Assembly (NCBI RefSeq): GCF_000024885.1 | Contig: NC_013512.1 | Location: 2,170,001-2,234,000, forward strand | Source: Sulfurospirillum deleyianum DSM 6946 | Lineage (GTDB): Bacteria > Campylobacterota > Campylobacteria > Campylobacterales > Sulfurospirillaceae | DNA: 64,000 nucleotides | Reading direction: 5' to 3' | In this document: positions 45,366-54,956 of the stretch, one piece after another | How positions within the stretch are numbered: the stretch's first letter is position 1 | Layout: the number at the start of each line of letters is the position of its first letter | Made by a program: the position numbers and the translations under genes | Notes under the pieces: generated by a model | Told to the model about the DNA's origin: nothing | What the model saw: only the letters and a program-made list of their open reading frames with translations | The model's database searches: none

Positions 45366-46060
45366 ATGTGGCGATTATCCCAGCACGAGGAGGAAGCAAG
45401 CGCATTCCTCGCAAAAATATCAAGGAGTTTTGCGGTAAACCCATCATCGCTTATAGCATTGAAACTGCTCAAAAAAGTGGGCTTTTTGAGAAAATTATCG
45501 TCAGCACCGATGATGAAGAGATCGCCCGTGTTGCCAAAGACTACGGAGCAGACGTTCCTTTTTTAAGACCTTCTAAGCTAAGTGATGACTTTACAGGCAC
45601 AGGAGCGGTCGTAGCGCATGCTCTTGAAACACTTGCACATGCAGGGGAGCGCTATGACTTTGCGTGTACCTTGTATGCGACGGCTCCTTTACTAGAGCCC
45701 TCTTACCTCATCAAAGGGTTTGAAAAGCTTTTACACAGTGACGCCATCTTTTCGTTTTCGGCGACCTCTATGCCCTTTCCCATTTGGCGCACCTTTAAAA
45801 TTACCCAAAATGAGCGCTGTGAAATGTTTTGGAAGGAAAATTTTTCAAAACGCTCACAAGATTTAGAAGAAGCGTATCAGGATGCGGGGCAATTTTACTG
45901 GCACAATCTTCATAAAACCTCGCACGATGTTCTCTTTGGAAGTGAGAGTATTCCCATCCTTTTGCCCCGCCATTTAGTGCAAGACATCGACACGCTTGAG
46001 GATTGGGTGAGAGCGGAGCTCATGTATAAGGTTCTTCATGACAACACTCATACGAGCTGA
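45362..46060 (+). CDS. pseF: CMP-pseudaminic acid synthetase
   Basis: Activates pseudaminic acid with CTP. The 232-residue nucleotidyltransferase has IPARGGSKRIPRKNIK (residues 6-21), the CTP and metal region SFSATSMPFPIWRTFK, and EDAGQ-like YQDAGQFYW. An ATGA overlap with pseC sets the start at 45362 rather than 45275. The following pseG begins 23 bases before its end. Confidence 0.95.
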
Positions 46061-46895
46061 TAGTTCAAGCACCATCGGTCTTGGGCACATTATGCGAGAT
46101 GTGGTGCTTGCCAAAGAATTTAAAGAAGAGGTGTTTTTTGCCTGCCAAAATTTAGAGGGCAATATCATAGAGCACATTCCTTACGAAGTCAAAATCTTAC
46201 AATCCAACGATGTGGATGAGCTTATCGCACTCATAAAATCTTTACATGTAACCCTTTTGGTGATTGACCATTATGGCATTGATGCCATTTACGAGCAAAC
46301 GGTGAAAGAGGCGACAGGGGTGAAAATCCTCAGCCTTGATGATACCTACGAAAAACACCACTGTGACATTCTGCTCAACCCTAATGTGTATGCTGATGCT
46401 TCACGTTATGAAGCTTTTGTACCAAAAGGGTGTGAATTACGCTGTGGAAAGCCTTTGATACGAGAAGAGTTCCATACAGAAAAAACGATTCAGCGTGAGA
46501 AAATCTACGATGTGTGTATTGCCATGGGTGGAAGTGATAGTGCGAATATCACGCTTGGCGTTTTAAAAACCCTTCCTAGCACCTTACATGTAAGCATTCT
46601 TACCACCACAGCGAATGCCCATCTTAAAGACCTACACTCTTTTGTAGCGGATAAGCCCAACATCGCTTTACATGTAAACTCCAACGAGGTTGCAAAAGTG
46701 CTTCACCAAAGCTGTTTTGTCATCACAACACCTAGTGTAATGGTACAGGAAGTGCTTTTTATGGAACTGCCCTTTCTTGCCATTCAAACAGCCCAAAATC
46801 AAGAAGAAATGGCTACGTACCTTCAACAAAAAGGATACCCTGTACTAAAGGAGTGGAATGCATCTTCATTTATGCGACTTTACAACGCTCAGTGA
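46038..46895 (+). CDS. pseG: UDP-sugar hydrolase of pseudaminate pathway
   Basis: Removes UDP from UDP-2,4-diacetamido-2,4,6-trideoxy-L-altrose. The 285-residue GT-B-like hydrolase opens with RADSSSTIGLGHIMRD (catalytic His near 17), and has the SLDDTYEKHHCDILLNPN and VCIAMGGSDSANI nucleotide-binding segments. It holds three TTACATGTAA copies (46242, 46584, 46669). It is coupled to both neighbours by overlaps. Confidence 0.94.
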   Translation: MTTLIRADSSSTIGLGHIMRDVVLAKEFKEEVFFACQNLEGNIIEHIPYEVKILQSNDVDELIALIKSLHVTLLVIDHYGIDAIYEQTVKEATGVKILSLDDTYEKHHCDILLNPNVYADASRYEAFVPKGCELRCGKPLIREEFHTEKTIQREKIYDVCIAMGGSDSANITLGVLKTLPSTLHVSILTTTANAHLKDLHSFVADKPNIALHVNSNEVAKVLHQSCFVITTPSVMVQEVLFMELPFLAIQTAQNQEEMATYLQQKGYPVLKEWNASSFMRLYNAQ

Positions 46896-47346
46896 TGCCC
46901 AAAAAGCAATGGTTTTAACATGGCGCAACCACGAAAAAATCAAGGCGTTTATGTACACCACACATACCATCTCAGAAAAAGAGCACTTGCGTTTTATAGA
47001 GAGCTTAAAAACAGCGCAGGATAAACGCTATTTTTTGGTCTATAACGAAGATGTTGCCATTGGGGTGATTGATTTTACGGATATTACGCCGTTGAGGGCA
47101 ACCATAGGACTCTACGCCAATCCCACACTCTCTCGCAAAGGTGTAGGCAAAGAGCTGATGCGTGCTATCATCACGTATGGTTTTGAAACCTTACATGTAA
47201 AAAGACTTTGTGCGGAAGCCTTTGCATTTAATACCAAAGCGAAAGCACTGTATGAAACCTTTGGATTTTGCGAGACAGCACGAAAAACAATAAATAAACA
47301 CGAGATTATTTGTATGGAGTTAGCTTATGAAAATCGCCCACTTTGA
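46858..47346 (+). CDS. pseH: UDP-4-amino-sugar N-acetyltransferase
   Basis: Acetylates the C4 amino group from acetyl-CoA before PseG. The 162-residue GNAT protein has the loop RKGVGKELMRAII (around 98) and NTKAKALYETFGF (around 127). AAAGGAG lies four bases upstream of the ATG, within pseG. A TTACATGTAA (47191) encodes its LHVKR. It overlaps pseI by 20 bases. Confidence 0.93.
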   Translation: MHLHLCDFTTLSDAQKAMVLTWRNHEKIKAFMYTTHTISEKEHLRFIESLKTAQDKRYFLVYNEDVAIGVIDFTDITPLRATIGLYANPTLSRKGVGKELMRAIITYGFETLHVKRLCAEAFAFNTKAKALYETFGFCETARKTINKHEIICMELAYENRPL

Positions 47347-48364
47347 TTTAGAACAACCACACACCTTTATCATCGCCGAACTCTCAGCGAACCATGGCAA
47401 TAGCCTCGAAACAGCAAAAGAAACAATACGAGCGGCTAAAAAAGCAGGGGCGGATGCCATCAAGCTTCAAACCTACACCGCCGATACACTCACCATTGAC
47501 TGCAACACAGAGGATTTTGTGCTCAAAGGCGGAACACTCTGGGATAATAAAACCTTGTATGAACTCTATCAAGAAGCTTATACGCCATGGGAGTGGCACG
47601 AAGAGCTTTTTGCGTGTGCGAAAGAGGAGGGATTGCTCTGTTTTTCCACTCCCTTTGATAAAAGTGCGGTGGATTTTTTAGAACAATTTAACCCGCCCGC
47701 CTACAAAATTGCCAGTTTTGAAGTGAGTGATTACGCTTTGGTGCGCTATGTGGCTTCCAAAAAACGCCCCATCATCATCTCCACAGGCATTGCCACGCTT
47801 GAAGAAATCGAAGATGTGGTGCGCATCTGCAAAGAAGAGGGAAATGAGGAGATTGTTTTGCTTCAATGTACTTCCGCTTACCCAGCCCCACTAGAGAACG
47901 CCAATCTTCTAATGATTCCTGATTTACAAGAGCGTTTTGGAGTTGTTGCGGGATTTTCAGACCACACGCTAGGTATCACCGCTCCTGTCATGGCAGTAGC
48001 CCTTGGAGCCAAAGTGATTGAGAAGCATTTTATCTTAGATAAAAGCATTGGCGGAGCCGATGCCTCTTTTTCACTGGATGTGGAAGCCTTTTCTCAAATG
48101 AGCAAAGCGGTGCGTGAGGCGGAAAAATTACGAGGGGAAGTGCATTACCATCATGAGCCTCACACCATCAAAGGACGGCAATTTGCAAGAAGCTTGTATG
48201 TGACAAAAGAGATACAAAAAAGTGAAGTATTCACTGAGGAAAATATCCGCTCGATTCGCCCAGGGTATGGCTTGCACCCCAAACATTTAGGAGAAGTTTT
48301 AGGCAAACGTGCCTCTAAGCATCTGCACAAAGGAGAGCGTCTTACGTGGGAGATGTTAGTCTAA
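47327..48364 (+). CDS. pseI: Pseudaminic acid synthase
   Basis: Condenses 2,4-diacetamido-altrose with PEP. The 345-residue NeuB/PseI family protein has IIAELSANHGNSLETA (around 14-29), AGADAIKLQTYTADT, KIASFEVSD, GFSDHTLG and the C-terminal SAF antifreeze-like domain (ARSLYVTKEIQKSEV to the end). It completes the six-gene pathway. Its end overlaps the convergent DUF354-like gene by nine bases. Confidence 0.95.
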   Translation: MKIAHFDLEQPHTFIIAELSANHGNSLETAKETIRAAKKAGADAIKLQTYTADTLTIDCNTEDFVLKGGTLWDNKTLYELYQEAYTPWEWHEELFACAKEEGLLCFSTPFDKSAVDFLEQFNPPAYKIASFEVSDYALVRYVASKKRPIIISTGIATLEEIEDVVRICKEEGNEEIVLLQCTSAYPAPLENANLLMIPDLQERFGVVAGFSDHTLGITAPVMAVALGAKVIEKHFILDKSIGGADASFSLDVEAFSQMSKAVREAEKLRGEVHYHHEPHTIKGRQFARSLYVTKEIQKSEVFTEENIRSIRPGYGLHPKHLGEVLGKRASKHLHKGERLTWEMLV

Positions 48365-49420
48365 AATTGCCTTGACAATGCCCTCAACATCGACCACCAT
48401 CGCACCAAACACCTCTTTGGCTTTGGCATCGTAGCGTTTGGAGAGCATACGATTCACCGCTTCTAAGAGTTCTTCTTTCGTGTTGACCCACTCCATCAAG
48501 CCTTGGTCAATTTGGTATTTGTCATAGTGGCTGATAAAGCTGCGTGTGGAGATGGTCGGTGTTCCAAAGTAGCACGCCTCAGTATTGAGCGTTCCACCCC
48601 CTCCGATAAACAAGTCCGCATAGGCTAAAAGATGCTGAATGACCACCTTTTCTTCCAACACACTCACAAAAGAAAATTGCGCTTTGAGATACGCACTCTC
48701 ATAACGAGGAATAATAACAATATTTGCCCCTGTTTGTTCCGCAATCTCTTGCATCGCATCGTACAAAATGGGGTAGTGTTTATCGACATAACTTGCCTTG
48801 TACTCCTCTTCACGGATCACAATCAACGGCTTTTTCAAATCAAGCTTATAAGGCTCCAAAATCGCTTCAAGGCTTTTTCGCTCTGGTTTAAAATCTTTGA
48901 GCCAAATGACAGGGTCGATAAACCCATAAGAAAAAATCTGCTCATCGTCCAGTGAAAAACGGCGAAAAATATCATCGGGAACGACAAACGGTTTAATCAC
49001 ACGGTTAGAAAGTGGCAATGTCAAACGGGCTTGAGGCAGCGCTTTTTTGAAGTTTTCCTTATGGTCAGACAAAGGAATATCGTAAAAATTAATCACAGGA
49101 ATGCCCAGTCCAAATGCCACACGATTGGCATCCACCGAGCACAGACAGACCAAGCGGTCGATGTTGTATAGGCTCACAAATTCCATCAACGCCTTTTGAC
49201 GCTCAATGGAAGCGTGCAATTTATCTCTCAAACACGCCCCACCAAACTCACCACGATTGGTAAAAGGGATGTTATGTAAACGTAACAATTCCACAACTTC
49301 ACTGTAGCCTTCTCCTTCACGTGCCGTAATAAGTGTCTTACGCCCTTTGTTTTCAATCTGCTTGATAATGGGAATAAAAAAGAGTACCGATTTTGGAGTC
49401 ACAAGGTCAAACCAAATCAT
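48356..49420 (-). CDS. DUF354-like putative glycosyltransferase
   Basis: A 354-residue protein resembling the DUF354 group of GT-B-type proteins: MIWFDLVTPKSVLFFIPII start and a C-terminal nucleotide-site stretch ADLFIGGGGTLNTEACYFGTP (around 272). No TM or signal peptide. Its position next to pseI suggests transfer of a sugar, perhaps the pseudaminic acid itself or a precursor, onto a target; this is inference. It is co-oriented and overlapping by 14 bases with the preceding methyltransferase gene. Confidence 0.7.
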   Translation of the reverse strand: MIWFDLVTPKSVLFFIPIIKQIENKGRKTLITAREGEGYSEVVELLRLHNIPFTNRGEFGGACLRDKLHASIERQKALMEFVSLYNIDRLVCLCSVDANRVAFGLGIPVINFYDIPLSDHKENFKKALPQARLTLPLSNRVIKPFVVPDDIFRRFSLDDEQIFSYGFIDPVIWLKDFKPERKSLEAILEPYKLDLKKPLIVIREEEYKASYVDKHYPILYDAMQEIAEQTGANIVIIPRYESAYLKAQFSFVSVLEEKVVIQHLLAYADLFIGGGGTLNTEACYFGTPTISTRSFISHYDKYQIDQGLMEWVNTKEELLEAVNRMLSKRYDAKAKEVFGAMVVDVEGIVKAILD

Positions 49421-50102
49421 TCATCTCTCCTTGAACAAAGCATATTCCTAATTTTTTCATATCCACACACGATTCAAAAAAAGAATCTTTACAAATCTTC
49501 TCCCATGCCTCTTGCATACCCTGAGACCATGAAATATCATCAAAAACCACCACCGCTTTTGAACTCAAATAAGGTTTAAGCATCTCCAAATAACGCACCG
49601 TTGCCTCTTTGTCATGATGCCCATCTATAAATGCAAAATCAATCTGCAAAGGTGCTTCTAAAATCGTAGGTAAAACATCTTGAAAACGCCCAATATACTG
49701 CGTGATATTTTCGCACCCTGCTTCTTTTATATTTTCTTTCGCCAAAGCGGCAACGTTAGGATCACCTTCAAGGGTATAAATATGTGAATCACTGCACGCT
49801 TTTGCCATATAAATCGCTGAAAAACCACAACACGTTCCAAGTTCTAAAACCTTTTTGGGACGATGCTTTTGCACCAAAGAATAAAGCCTCTGTGCCCATT
49901 CACCCTTTAAGCCAATGGATGAAAGTTGTGCGATGGTAGTCTCTTTTGGAACCCCTTGATACATCTGTTCAGGACTTCGTGTCGCCTCAGGATCTCCTGC
50001 ACCATAATCCACAAGAGCAATGAGCGTATCTTGTGCTTTTCGCTTCGTCCGAATCGCTTCAATGGCTTCAAAAATGGTATGGTCATGAGATGTTAATTGC
50101 AT
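49407..50102 (-). CDS. Class I O-methyltransferase (COMT-like)
   Basis: A 231-residue soluble methyltransferase with motif I KVLELGTCCGFSAIYMA (around 97), YTLEGDPNVAALAK, FAFIDGHHDKEATVRYL and VVFDDISWSQGM, the pattern of the catechol-O-methyltransferase-like family. The substrate is unknown. It lies between asnB-like and DUF354 genes in the surface-glycan cluster, so methylation of a sugar is a reasonable guess. Confidence 0.82.
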   Translation of the reverse strand: MQLTSHDHTIFEAIEAIRTKRKAQDTLIALVDYGAGDPEATRSPEQMYQGVPKETTIAQLSSIGLKGEWAQRLYSLVQKHRPKKVLELGTCCGFSAIYMAKACSDSHIYTLEGDPNVAALAKENIKEAGCENITQYIGRFQDVLPTILEAPLQIDFAFIDGHHDKEATVRYLEMLKPYLSSKAVVVFDDISWSQGMQEAWEKICKDSFFESCVDMKKLGICFVQGEMNDLV

Positions 50103-50110
50103 GGTTATCC

Positions 50111-51901
50111 TTATAAATAAAACTGATTATACCATCTGCAAAAGAGATACAGTGACCAAACATGCTGTTTAAAGCGCCCCTCTTTGCCTTCGTGGTATAA
50201 AAATGTCACAAATGTAGGGTCAAATAAACCACTATGATGGCTTACATGTACCATTAATTTTAAAATTTCATCGCCATATTCAGCATACAACCACTCAATA
50301 AAGGGTGAGCTAAACCCTTTCTTCTTACGCTCAATGATAGAAAGAGGGATGTATTTTTTAGCAATCTGCTTGAGGAGGTATTTGTTGGTATCGCCCGCTC
50401 GTAAAGCAGGAGGCAGGGCAAGGCAATACTCCACCAAACGATAATCCAAAAAGGGAGCTCGAAGTTCTAAAGAGTGCGCCATCGACATACGGTCAATCTT
50501 GCTCATCAGCACCTCAGCAACCCAAATCTTAAAATCAATCGTACTCATCCATAAAAACGAATTCTTATCAATAGCAACGCGTGTGCGTACATCCTTCGTT
50601 TCTACACCGCAGAGGGCATCAAACTGGCGTTTTGTGAAGGTTTCACCTCCACTGTAAAAGGGATGCTCATCAGAGCTAATACGCCTTAAAGACTCCCAAT
50701 TACGAGACCAATTAGGATTGCGTTCTAAGTAGTTTTTTAAGAGCATCTTACTGGGTGCTGAAAGCTCCGAATGCATCTGATAGTATTTTGCCATCTCAAA
50801 GTAGTTATCGTACCCCAAAAAGATTTCATCACTTCCCTCGCCGCTCAAGCAGACTTTAATACCCTGTTCATGCACCATTTGTGAGAGCAGATAGGTCGGC
50901 ATACACGCTGTATCGCCCATCGGTTCATCCAAATGGCTTAGGGTATTTTCAATAGCGTCAATATAGGTTTTTTTGTTAATGCGAAGCTCATGATGCTGTG
51001 AACCAATGTGCACCGATGCCTCTTTGGCTTGAGTGAGTTCATCGTAATGCAAATGCTCATCATACCCGATGGAAAAGGTATTGATTTTTTTGCCCGAGAC
51101 TTTCGTATAAATAGCACTCACCAGTGAAGAATCAATCCCTCCTGAAAGCAATGAAGCCACCTCGACATCGCCCACCAAACGCTTTTGCACGGCATCTAAA
51201 AGCAATGCTTCTATCTTTTCGAGTGCTTCTTTTTCGCTGACATGTAAAAGTGCTTTTGCTCCAACCTCGTAGTAGCGTTTACATGTAAACGTTCCTTTTG
51301 AAAAGGTTGCATACATGCCCGCTTCTAGCTTATGAATTCCCTCATAAAACGTATGAGGCGGTAGGGTACTTTGAAAAGCAAAATAGCTCTGAACCCCTTG
51401 CTGATTCATCGCAGGCATTGTTCCTAAAAGCTCTAAAATCGCCTTTATTTCACTGGAGACTATCAAGCCTTTGCTTTGACTAAAGTACAAAGGTTTCTTC
51501 CCAAAGCGGTCTCGTGCCATAAAGAGCTCCTCTTTGAGCCTGTCGTAAAGGCAAAAAGCAAACATGCCATTGAGTTTTAAGAGCATGGCATGACCCAATT
51601 TTTCATAGAGCTTTATGAGCACTTCCGTGTCGCTGGTGGTTTTACATGTAAGGCTATACTCTTTTTTTAGTTCTTCAAAATTGTAAATCTCGCCATTAAA
51701 CACCAACGCATACCGCTCATCAACCATCGGCTGATTTGCTCTTGCATCAAGGTCTATGATAGCAAGCCTTGTATGCCCCATAAGAACATCTTTTTCCTTC
51801 CAAATTCCAAAAGCGTCAGGTCCACGGTGGGAGAGTTTACACAGCGCTTTTTCAAAGGTTTTTTTATTATGATTGCCAATGGCTGTTAAAATTCCGCACA
51901 C
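50111..51901 (-). CDS. asnB: Asparagine synthase-type amidotransferase
   Basis: A 596-residue glutamine-dependent amidotransferase. The longer frame starts at 51988, but GTG 51901 has AAGGAAG 7 bases upstream and puts Cys at residue 2 (VCGILTA), the required N-terminal nucleophile. The SHRGPDA and NGEIYNF glutaminase motifs and the PP-loop SLLSGGIDSSLVSA (around 233) are intact. It may make asparagine, or act on a nonulosonate sugar as PseA-type (acetamidino) enzymes do; the cluster favours the latter. It overlaps the GT4 gene by 16 bases. Confidence 0.88.
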   Translation of the reverse strand: MCGILTAIGNHNKKTFEKALCKLSHRGPDAFGIWKEKDVLMGHTRLAIIDLDARANQPMVDERYALVFNGEIYNFEELKKEYSLTCKTTSDTEVLIKLYEKLGHAMLLKLNGMFAFCLYDRLKEELFMARDRFGKKPLYFSQSKGLIVSSEIKAILELLGTMPAMNQQGVQSYFAFQSTLPPHTFYEGIHKLEAGMYATFSKGTFTCKRYYEVGAKALLHVSEKEALEKIEALLLDAVQKRLVGDVEVASLLSGGIDSSLVSAIYTKVSGKKINTFSIGYDEHLHYDELTQAKEASVHIGSQHHELRINKKTYIDAIENTLSHLDEPMGDTACMPTYLLSQMVHEQGIKVCLSGEGSDEIFLGYDNYFEMAKYYQMHSELSAPSKMLLKNYLERNPNWSRNWESLRRISSDEHPFYSGGETFTKRQFDALCGVETKDVRTRVAIDKNSFLWMSTIDFKIWVAEVLMSKIDRMSMAHSLELRAPFLDYRLVEYCLALPPALRAGDTNKYLLKQIAKKYIPLSIIERKKKGFSSPFIEWLYAEYGDEILKLMVHVSHHSGLFDPTFVTFLYHEGKEGRFKQHVWSLYLFCRWYNQFYL

Positions 51902-53043
51902 GATTGATCTTCCTTTTTCGCAACAGTTTCTATAAGCTCTCTCCAACGCTTTTGACACATCTCTTGAGAATACTTTTGAATAAGACATTGGGCATTTTTT
52001 TGCAATGTTTCTCTTAGTATCGGCTCTTTTTCCAAGCGCACTAAAGCCTTTGAAAGCTCTTTTATATCGCCTTTTTCTACAAATAAAACTGCCTCTTTGC
52101 CATCAAATTCTCTCCATGATGGCTCAAACTTGTACGCCACAACCGCACACCCAAGGCTTAATGCTTCCAATAAAGCATTTGGCATTCCCTCGTAGTAAGA
52201 TGAAAAGATAAAACCTTTGCATCTTTGCATATATCGGTAAGGATTTTCGTCAAATCCCATAAAAAAAATACGCTTTTGCAAACCGTAATTTCCAACCAAC
52301 GCTTCTAGCTTAGCTCTGTCTTTTCCATCCCCTACAAACACCAGTGCGCTTTGAAGCTCTTTTGCCACACTTCTGTATGCCTCTATGACTTCATGTTGTG
52401 CTTTTTGAGCGGTATCAAACCGTCCTACATGTAAAAAGAATTCATCATTCAATGCACACGCTTCTTGAGAGAGTGTTTGAAGTTTTTTAAGCTCTATTCC
52501 GTTCGCAATGGTCTTAGCACGTATCCCAAGTTTTGCCAACTCCTCTTTGACGCCATCACTGACGGATACCACACATTCAGCTTTTGGGTAGAGCTTTTGC
52601 ATCGTTGTTTTGTAAAAAGAAGGGGGCAAAAGATGAATCAAGCGATTTTTATAGCCATGCTCCAAACTCACCCGTGAAGAGACAATAGCTTTCATTCCTT
52701 TTTTAAGAGCGTTAAGTGTGCAAAGATTATTATAATCCTCAAAGGAAACCACAACATCAAATACATGACTTTCAAAAAGGTGTGCAAGTTCTTTGCTTCT
52801 CGCATCAAAAAGCACTTCGCCTATGTTTTGAAGTTCTTCTTTTGTTTTATTGTCCAGCTGCAAAGCATGGGGTGAAAGGGTATAGACGGTTATTGTAGAG
52901 TCCAAATGATAGGAAAAAGGTTTATCTTCAAATAAAATAAGAGTGACTTTATGGGTTGAAGAGAGTGCATTTGCAAGCAATGAAACATTTTTTTGCACAC
53001 CACCAAGACAGAGATTGTGGGTAATAATTGCTATATTTTTCAT
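51886..53043 (-). CDS. GT4-family glycosyltransferase
   Basis: A 385-residue retaining GT-B glycosyltransferase. Opening IITHNLCLGGVQKNVSLL, donor-site LHVGRFDTAQKAQHEVIEAY (around 205), and the C-terminal EX7E region SYYEGMPNALLEALSLGCAV (around 288) are typical of GT4. No TM. Its donor and acceptor are unknown; it probably builds a surface polysaccharide or flagellin-linked glycan. It is coupled with the upstream methyltransferase (four-base overlap). Confidence 0.9.
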   Translation of the reverse strand: MKNIAIITHNLCLGGVQKNVSLLANALSSTHKVTLILFEDKPFSYHLDSTITVYTLSPHALQLDNKTKEELQNIGEVLFDARSKELAHLFESHVFDVVVSFEDYNNLCTLNALKKGMKAIVSSRVSLEHGYKNRLIHLLPPSFYKTTMQKLYPKAECVVSVSDGVKEELAKLGIRAKTIANGIELKKLQTLSQEACALNDEFFLHVGRFDTAQKAQHEVIEAYRSVAKELQSALVFVGDGKDRAKLEALVGNYGLQKRIFFMGFDENPYRYMQRCKGFIFSSYYEGMPNALLEALSLGCAVVAYKFEPSWREFDGKEAVLFVEKGDIKELSKALVRLEKEPILRETLQKNAQCLIQKYSQEMCQKRWRELIETVAKKEDQSCAEF

Positions 53044-53804
53044 GCTTTTTTTCTAGCTATCACAAAAAAATTTGGTGAAAAATGTTTCGCAGGGATAAGA
53101 TCTACAATCAACCCAAAAACATTGTTACATGTAAATATCGTCAAGATAAAAGGAAGCAACACACTATTGCGAAGAGATCGTATGCAGGCTAGTTTTTCCC
53201 ATATAAAACCATTGATGATAGAAAAAAGAGTGGTTCCAAGATAACCTTGATAATGCCATTCAAGCACTTCTAATTCATACGTTTGGAGAAGTATTTTTAA
53301 TCCATATTCACTAAAACGATGATAATCATAGGGCGTTGCATGGGCTTGATATATAAAAGGAACGGAGAGCAACATAACACCCTCTTTTTTCATAACTCTC
53401 ACCGCTTCACGCAAAGCCTTTTCATAATCAAAGACGTGTTCTAGCACTTGCGTTAAAATAACCGTATCTATACTTTCATTATCAAAAGGGAGCAACGTGG
53501 CTTCTGCTATCACAAAATTGGTGTGTGAGTCTTTGAACATATGACTATGTGTTGTTTCACTATCGGTAATAATGTAGTTTTTGCAATGGGACTCAAGGTA
53601 GTGCTTGTAAGGTGCTTTACCAGCGCCAATGTCCAAGCAGACCCCCGTAGCATACTCTTTTGCTTTGTGCATAGAGTGCTTCATTTGCCTCCAATTAAGA
53701 TAAAATCCATCGGTAATGTATACATCTGGCGCTTTCTTAGCACCCGTCAGCAAAGGAATGAGCGTATAGGCACAAAAGTTTGAAAATTTTTCTACCCTAT
53801 TCAC
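53040..53804 (-). CDS. SAM-dependent methyltransferase
   Basis: A 254-residue class I methyltransferase (Methyltransf_11-like). Motif I GVCLDIGAGKAPYKHYL (around 54), the TQVLEHVFDYEKALRE segment (around 117) and MLLSVPFIYQAH are visible. The C-terminal part (about 190-250) is hydrophobic and may touch the membrane. It is part of the five-methyltransferase stretch. Confidence 0.85.
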   Translation of the reverse strand: MNRVEKFSNFCAYTLIPLLTGAKKAPDVYITDGFYLNWRQMKHSMHKAKEYATGVCLDIGAGKAPYKHYLESHCKNYIITDSETTHSHMFKDSHTNFVIAEATLLPFDNESIDTVILTQVLEHVFDYEKALREAVRVMKKEGVMLLSVPFIYQAHATPYDYHRFSEYGLKILLQTYELEVLEWHYQGYLGTTLFSIINGFIWEKLACIRSLRNSVLLPFILTIFTCNNVFGLIVDLIPAKHFSPNFFVIARKKA

Positions 53805-53807
53805 GCC

Positions 53808-54956
53808 TTACATCTCCTTCGGAAAAGCATACAACACCGTCTCACCTAAATCATAGTGGTACTGCCCTAAACGATAACTATAATTCTTCAGTGTTTCATT
53901 TAAATAAAGGGCAATTTGGTATAAATCTTCATAAGCGTGATAAATGGAAATGGCTAATTTTGGTCTATCTTTTTGAAGGGTTTTAGAAGCGCCTCTAAGC
54001 GCATTTAATTCTGCGCCTTCGATGTCAAATTTGATAAAATCAACCTTTTCAATCTTTCGCTCTTCCACAAAATGATCTATACTCACCACTTCAATTTCAA
54101 CATGAGAAGCAAAATGAACGTCCTCTAAAGTACTAACACTCGCAAGTGGAAGATCACTGGATGTATCTATTGCCAACACACTATCTTCATGCCAAAGACC
54201 CTGTGTTACAATTTCTATCTTTGGATTTGACATAAGATACGATGCATAAGGGTGCTCATAAGAGTTATAAAGAGGTTCAAATCCATATATTTTTTCTATA
54301 TGTGGCATTACATGTAAAAATTCAATCGTATTGGTACCATCAGCCAGTCCACCTTCTATCATTACTTTAACATCAGAAAAATCTAAATGCTCCAAATAAT
54401 GCCTTCCTATAAAAGGAAAATGATGAACATAATAATCCCTCACATCAAAATTTCGCTTATGCCAATTATGAATTATCATGCTGTATAACGCTCTGTCTTC
54501 TTCTTTTTCAAACAGTTCTATGACACGCTCAAAATATCCGTTGCAATACTCTTTTATTGAACGATAGCTTGGAGTTATGGCATAAGAGTCTTGATGCATT
54601 TTTGCTAATGCTTCACACTCTTTTAAATCGTGGGGGTAATTCAACCGAATCAATGCATAATGCGTTATATTCATTCGCTCTAATACACTTAAAATATTCT
54701 CACATAAAAGCACAGAAACCAAAATCAAATATTCTGGCGTATAAATTTGCTCAAGTTCAGCAGAAGAAATAATAGCGATACCATCTATGTCACCAACGTG
54801 TGCATCATCAACAATATAACTGATGCGCTGATGTGGGCGATATATCCGCAAAAGAGCCATTAAAATTTTCCCAGCATGTCCCCCACCGTACAGTATCAAG
54901 GAACGATCTTCTGGGATATCTGCTATTTTAAAAATATAGGGAGGATTATACTTCAC
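53808..54956 (-). CDS. FkbM-type methyltransferase with PglD-like N-domain
   Basis: A 382-residue protein. The first 115 residues form a Rossmann-like domain (LILYGGGHAGKILMALL, then VDDAHVGDIDGI) seen in sugar-processing proteins. The C-terminus is an FkbM methyltransferase domain with the diagnostic VDFIKFDIEGAELNALRGA (around 312). FkbM domains O-methylate sugars. The fusion suggests it binds a sugar nucleotide or phospho-sugar and methylates it. One TTACATGTAA at 54308. Confidence 0.82.
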   Translation of the reverse strand: MKYNPPYIFKIADIPEDRSLILYGGGHAGKILMALLRIYRPHQRISYIVDDAHVGDIDGIAIISSAELEQIYTPEYLILVSVLLCENILSVLERMNITHYALIRLNYPHDLKECEALAKMHQDSYAITPSYRSIKEYCNGYFERVIELFEKEEDRALYSMIIHNWHKRNFDVRDYYVHHFPFIGRHYLEHLDFSDVKVMIEGGLADGTNTIEFLHVMPHIEKIYGFEPLYNSYEHPYASYLMSNPKIEIVTQGLWHEDSVLAIDTSSDLPLASVSTLEDVHFASHVEIEVVSIDHFVEERKIEKVDFIKFDIEGAELNALRGASKTLQKDRPKLAISIYHAYEDLYQIALYLNETLKNYSYRLGQYHYDLGETVLYAFPKEM

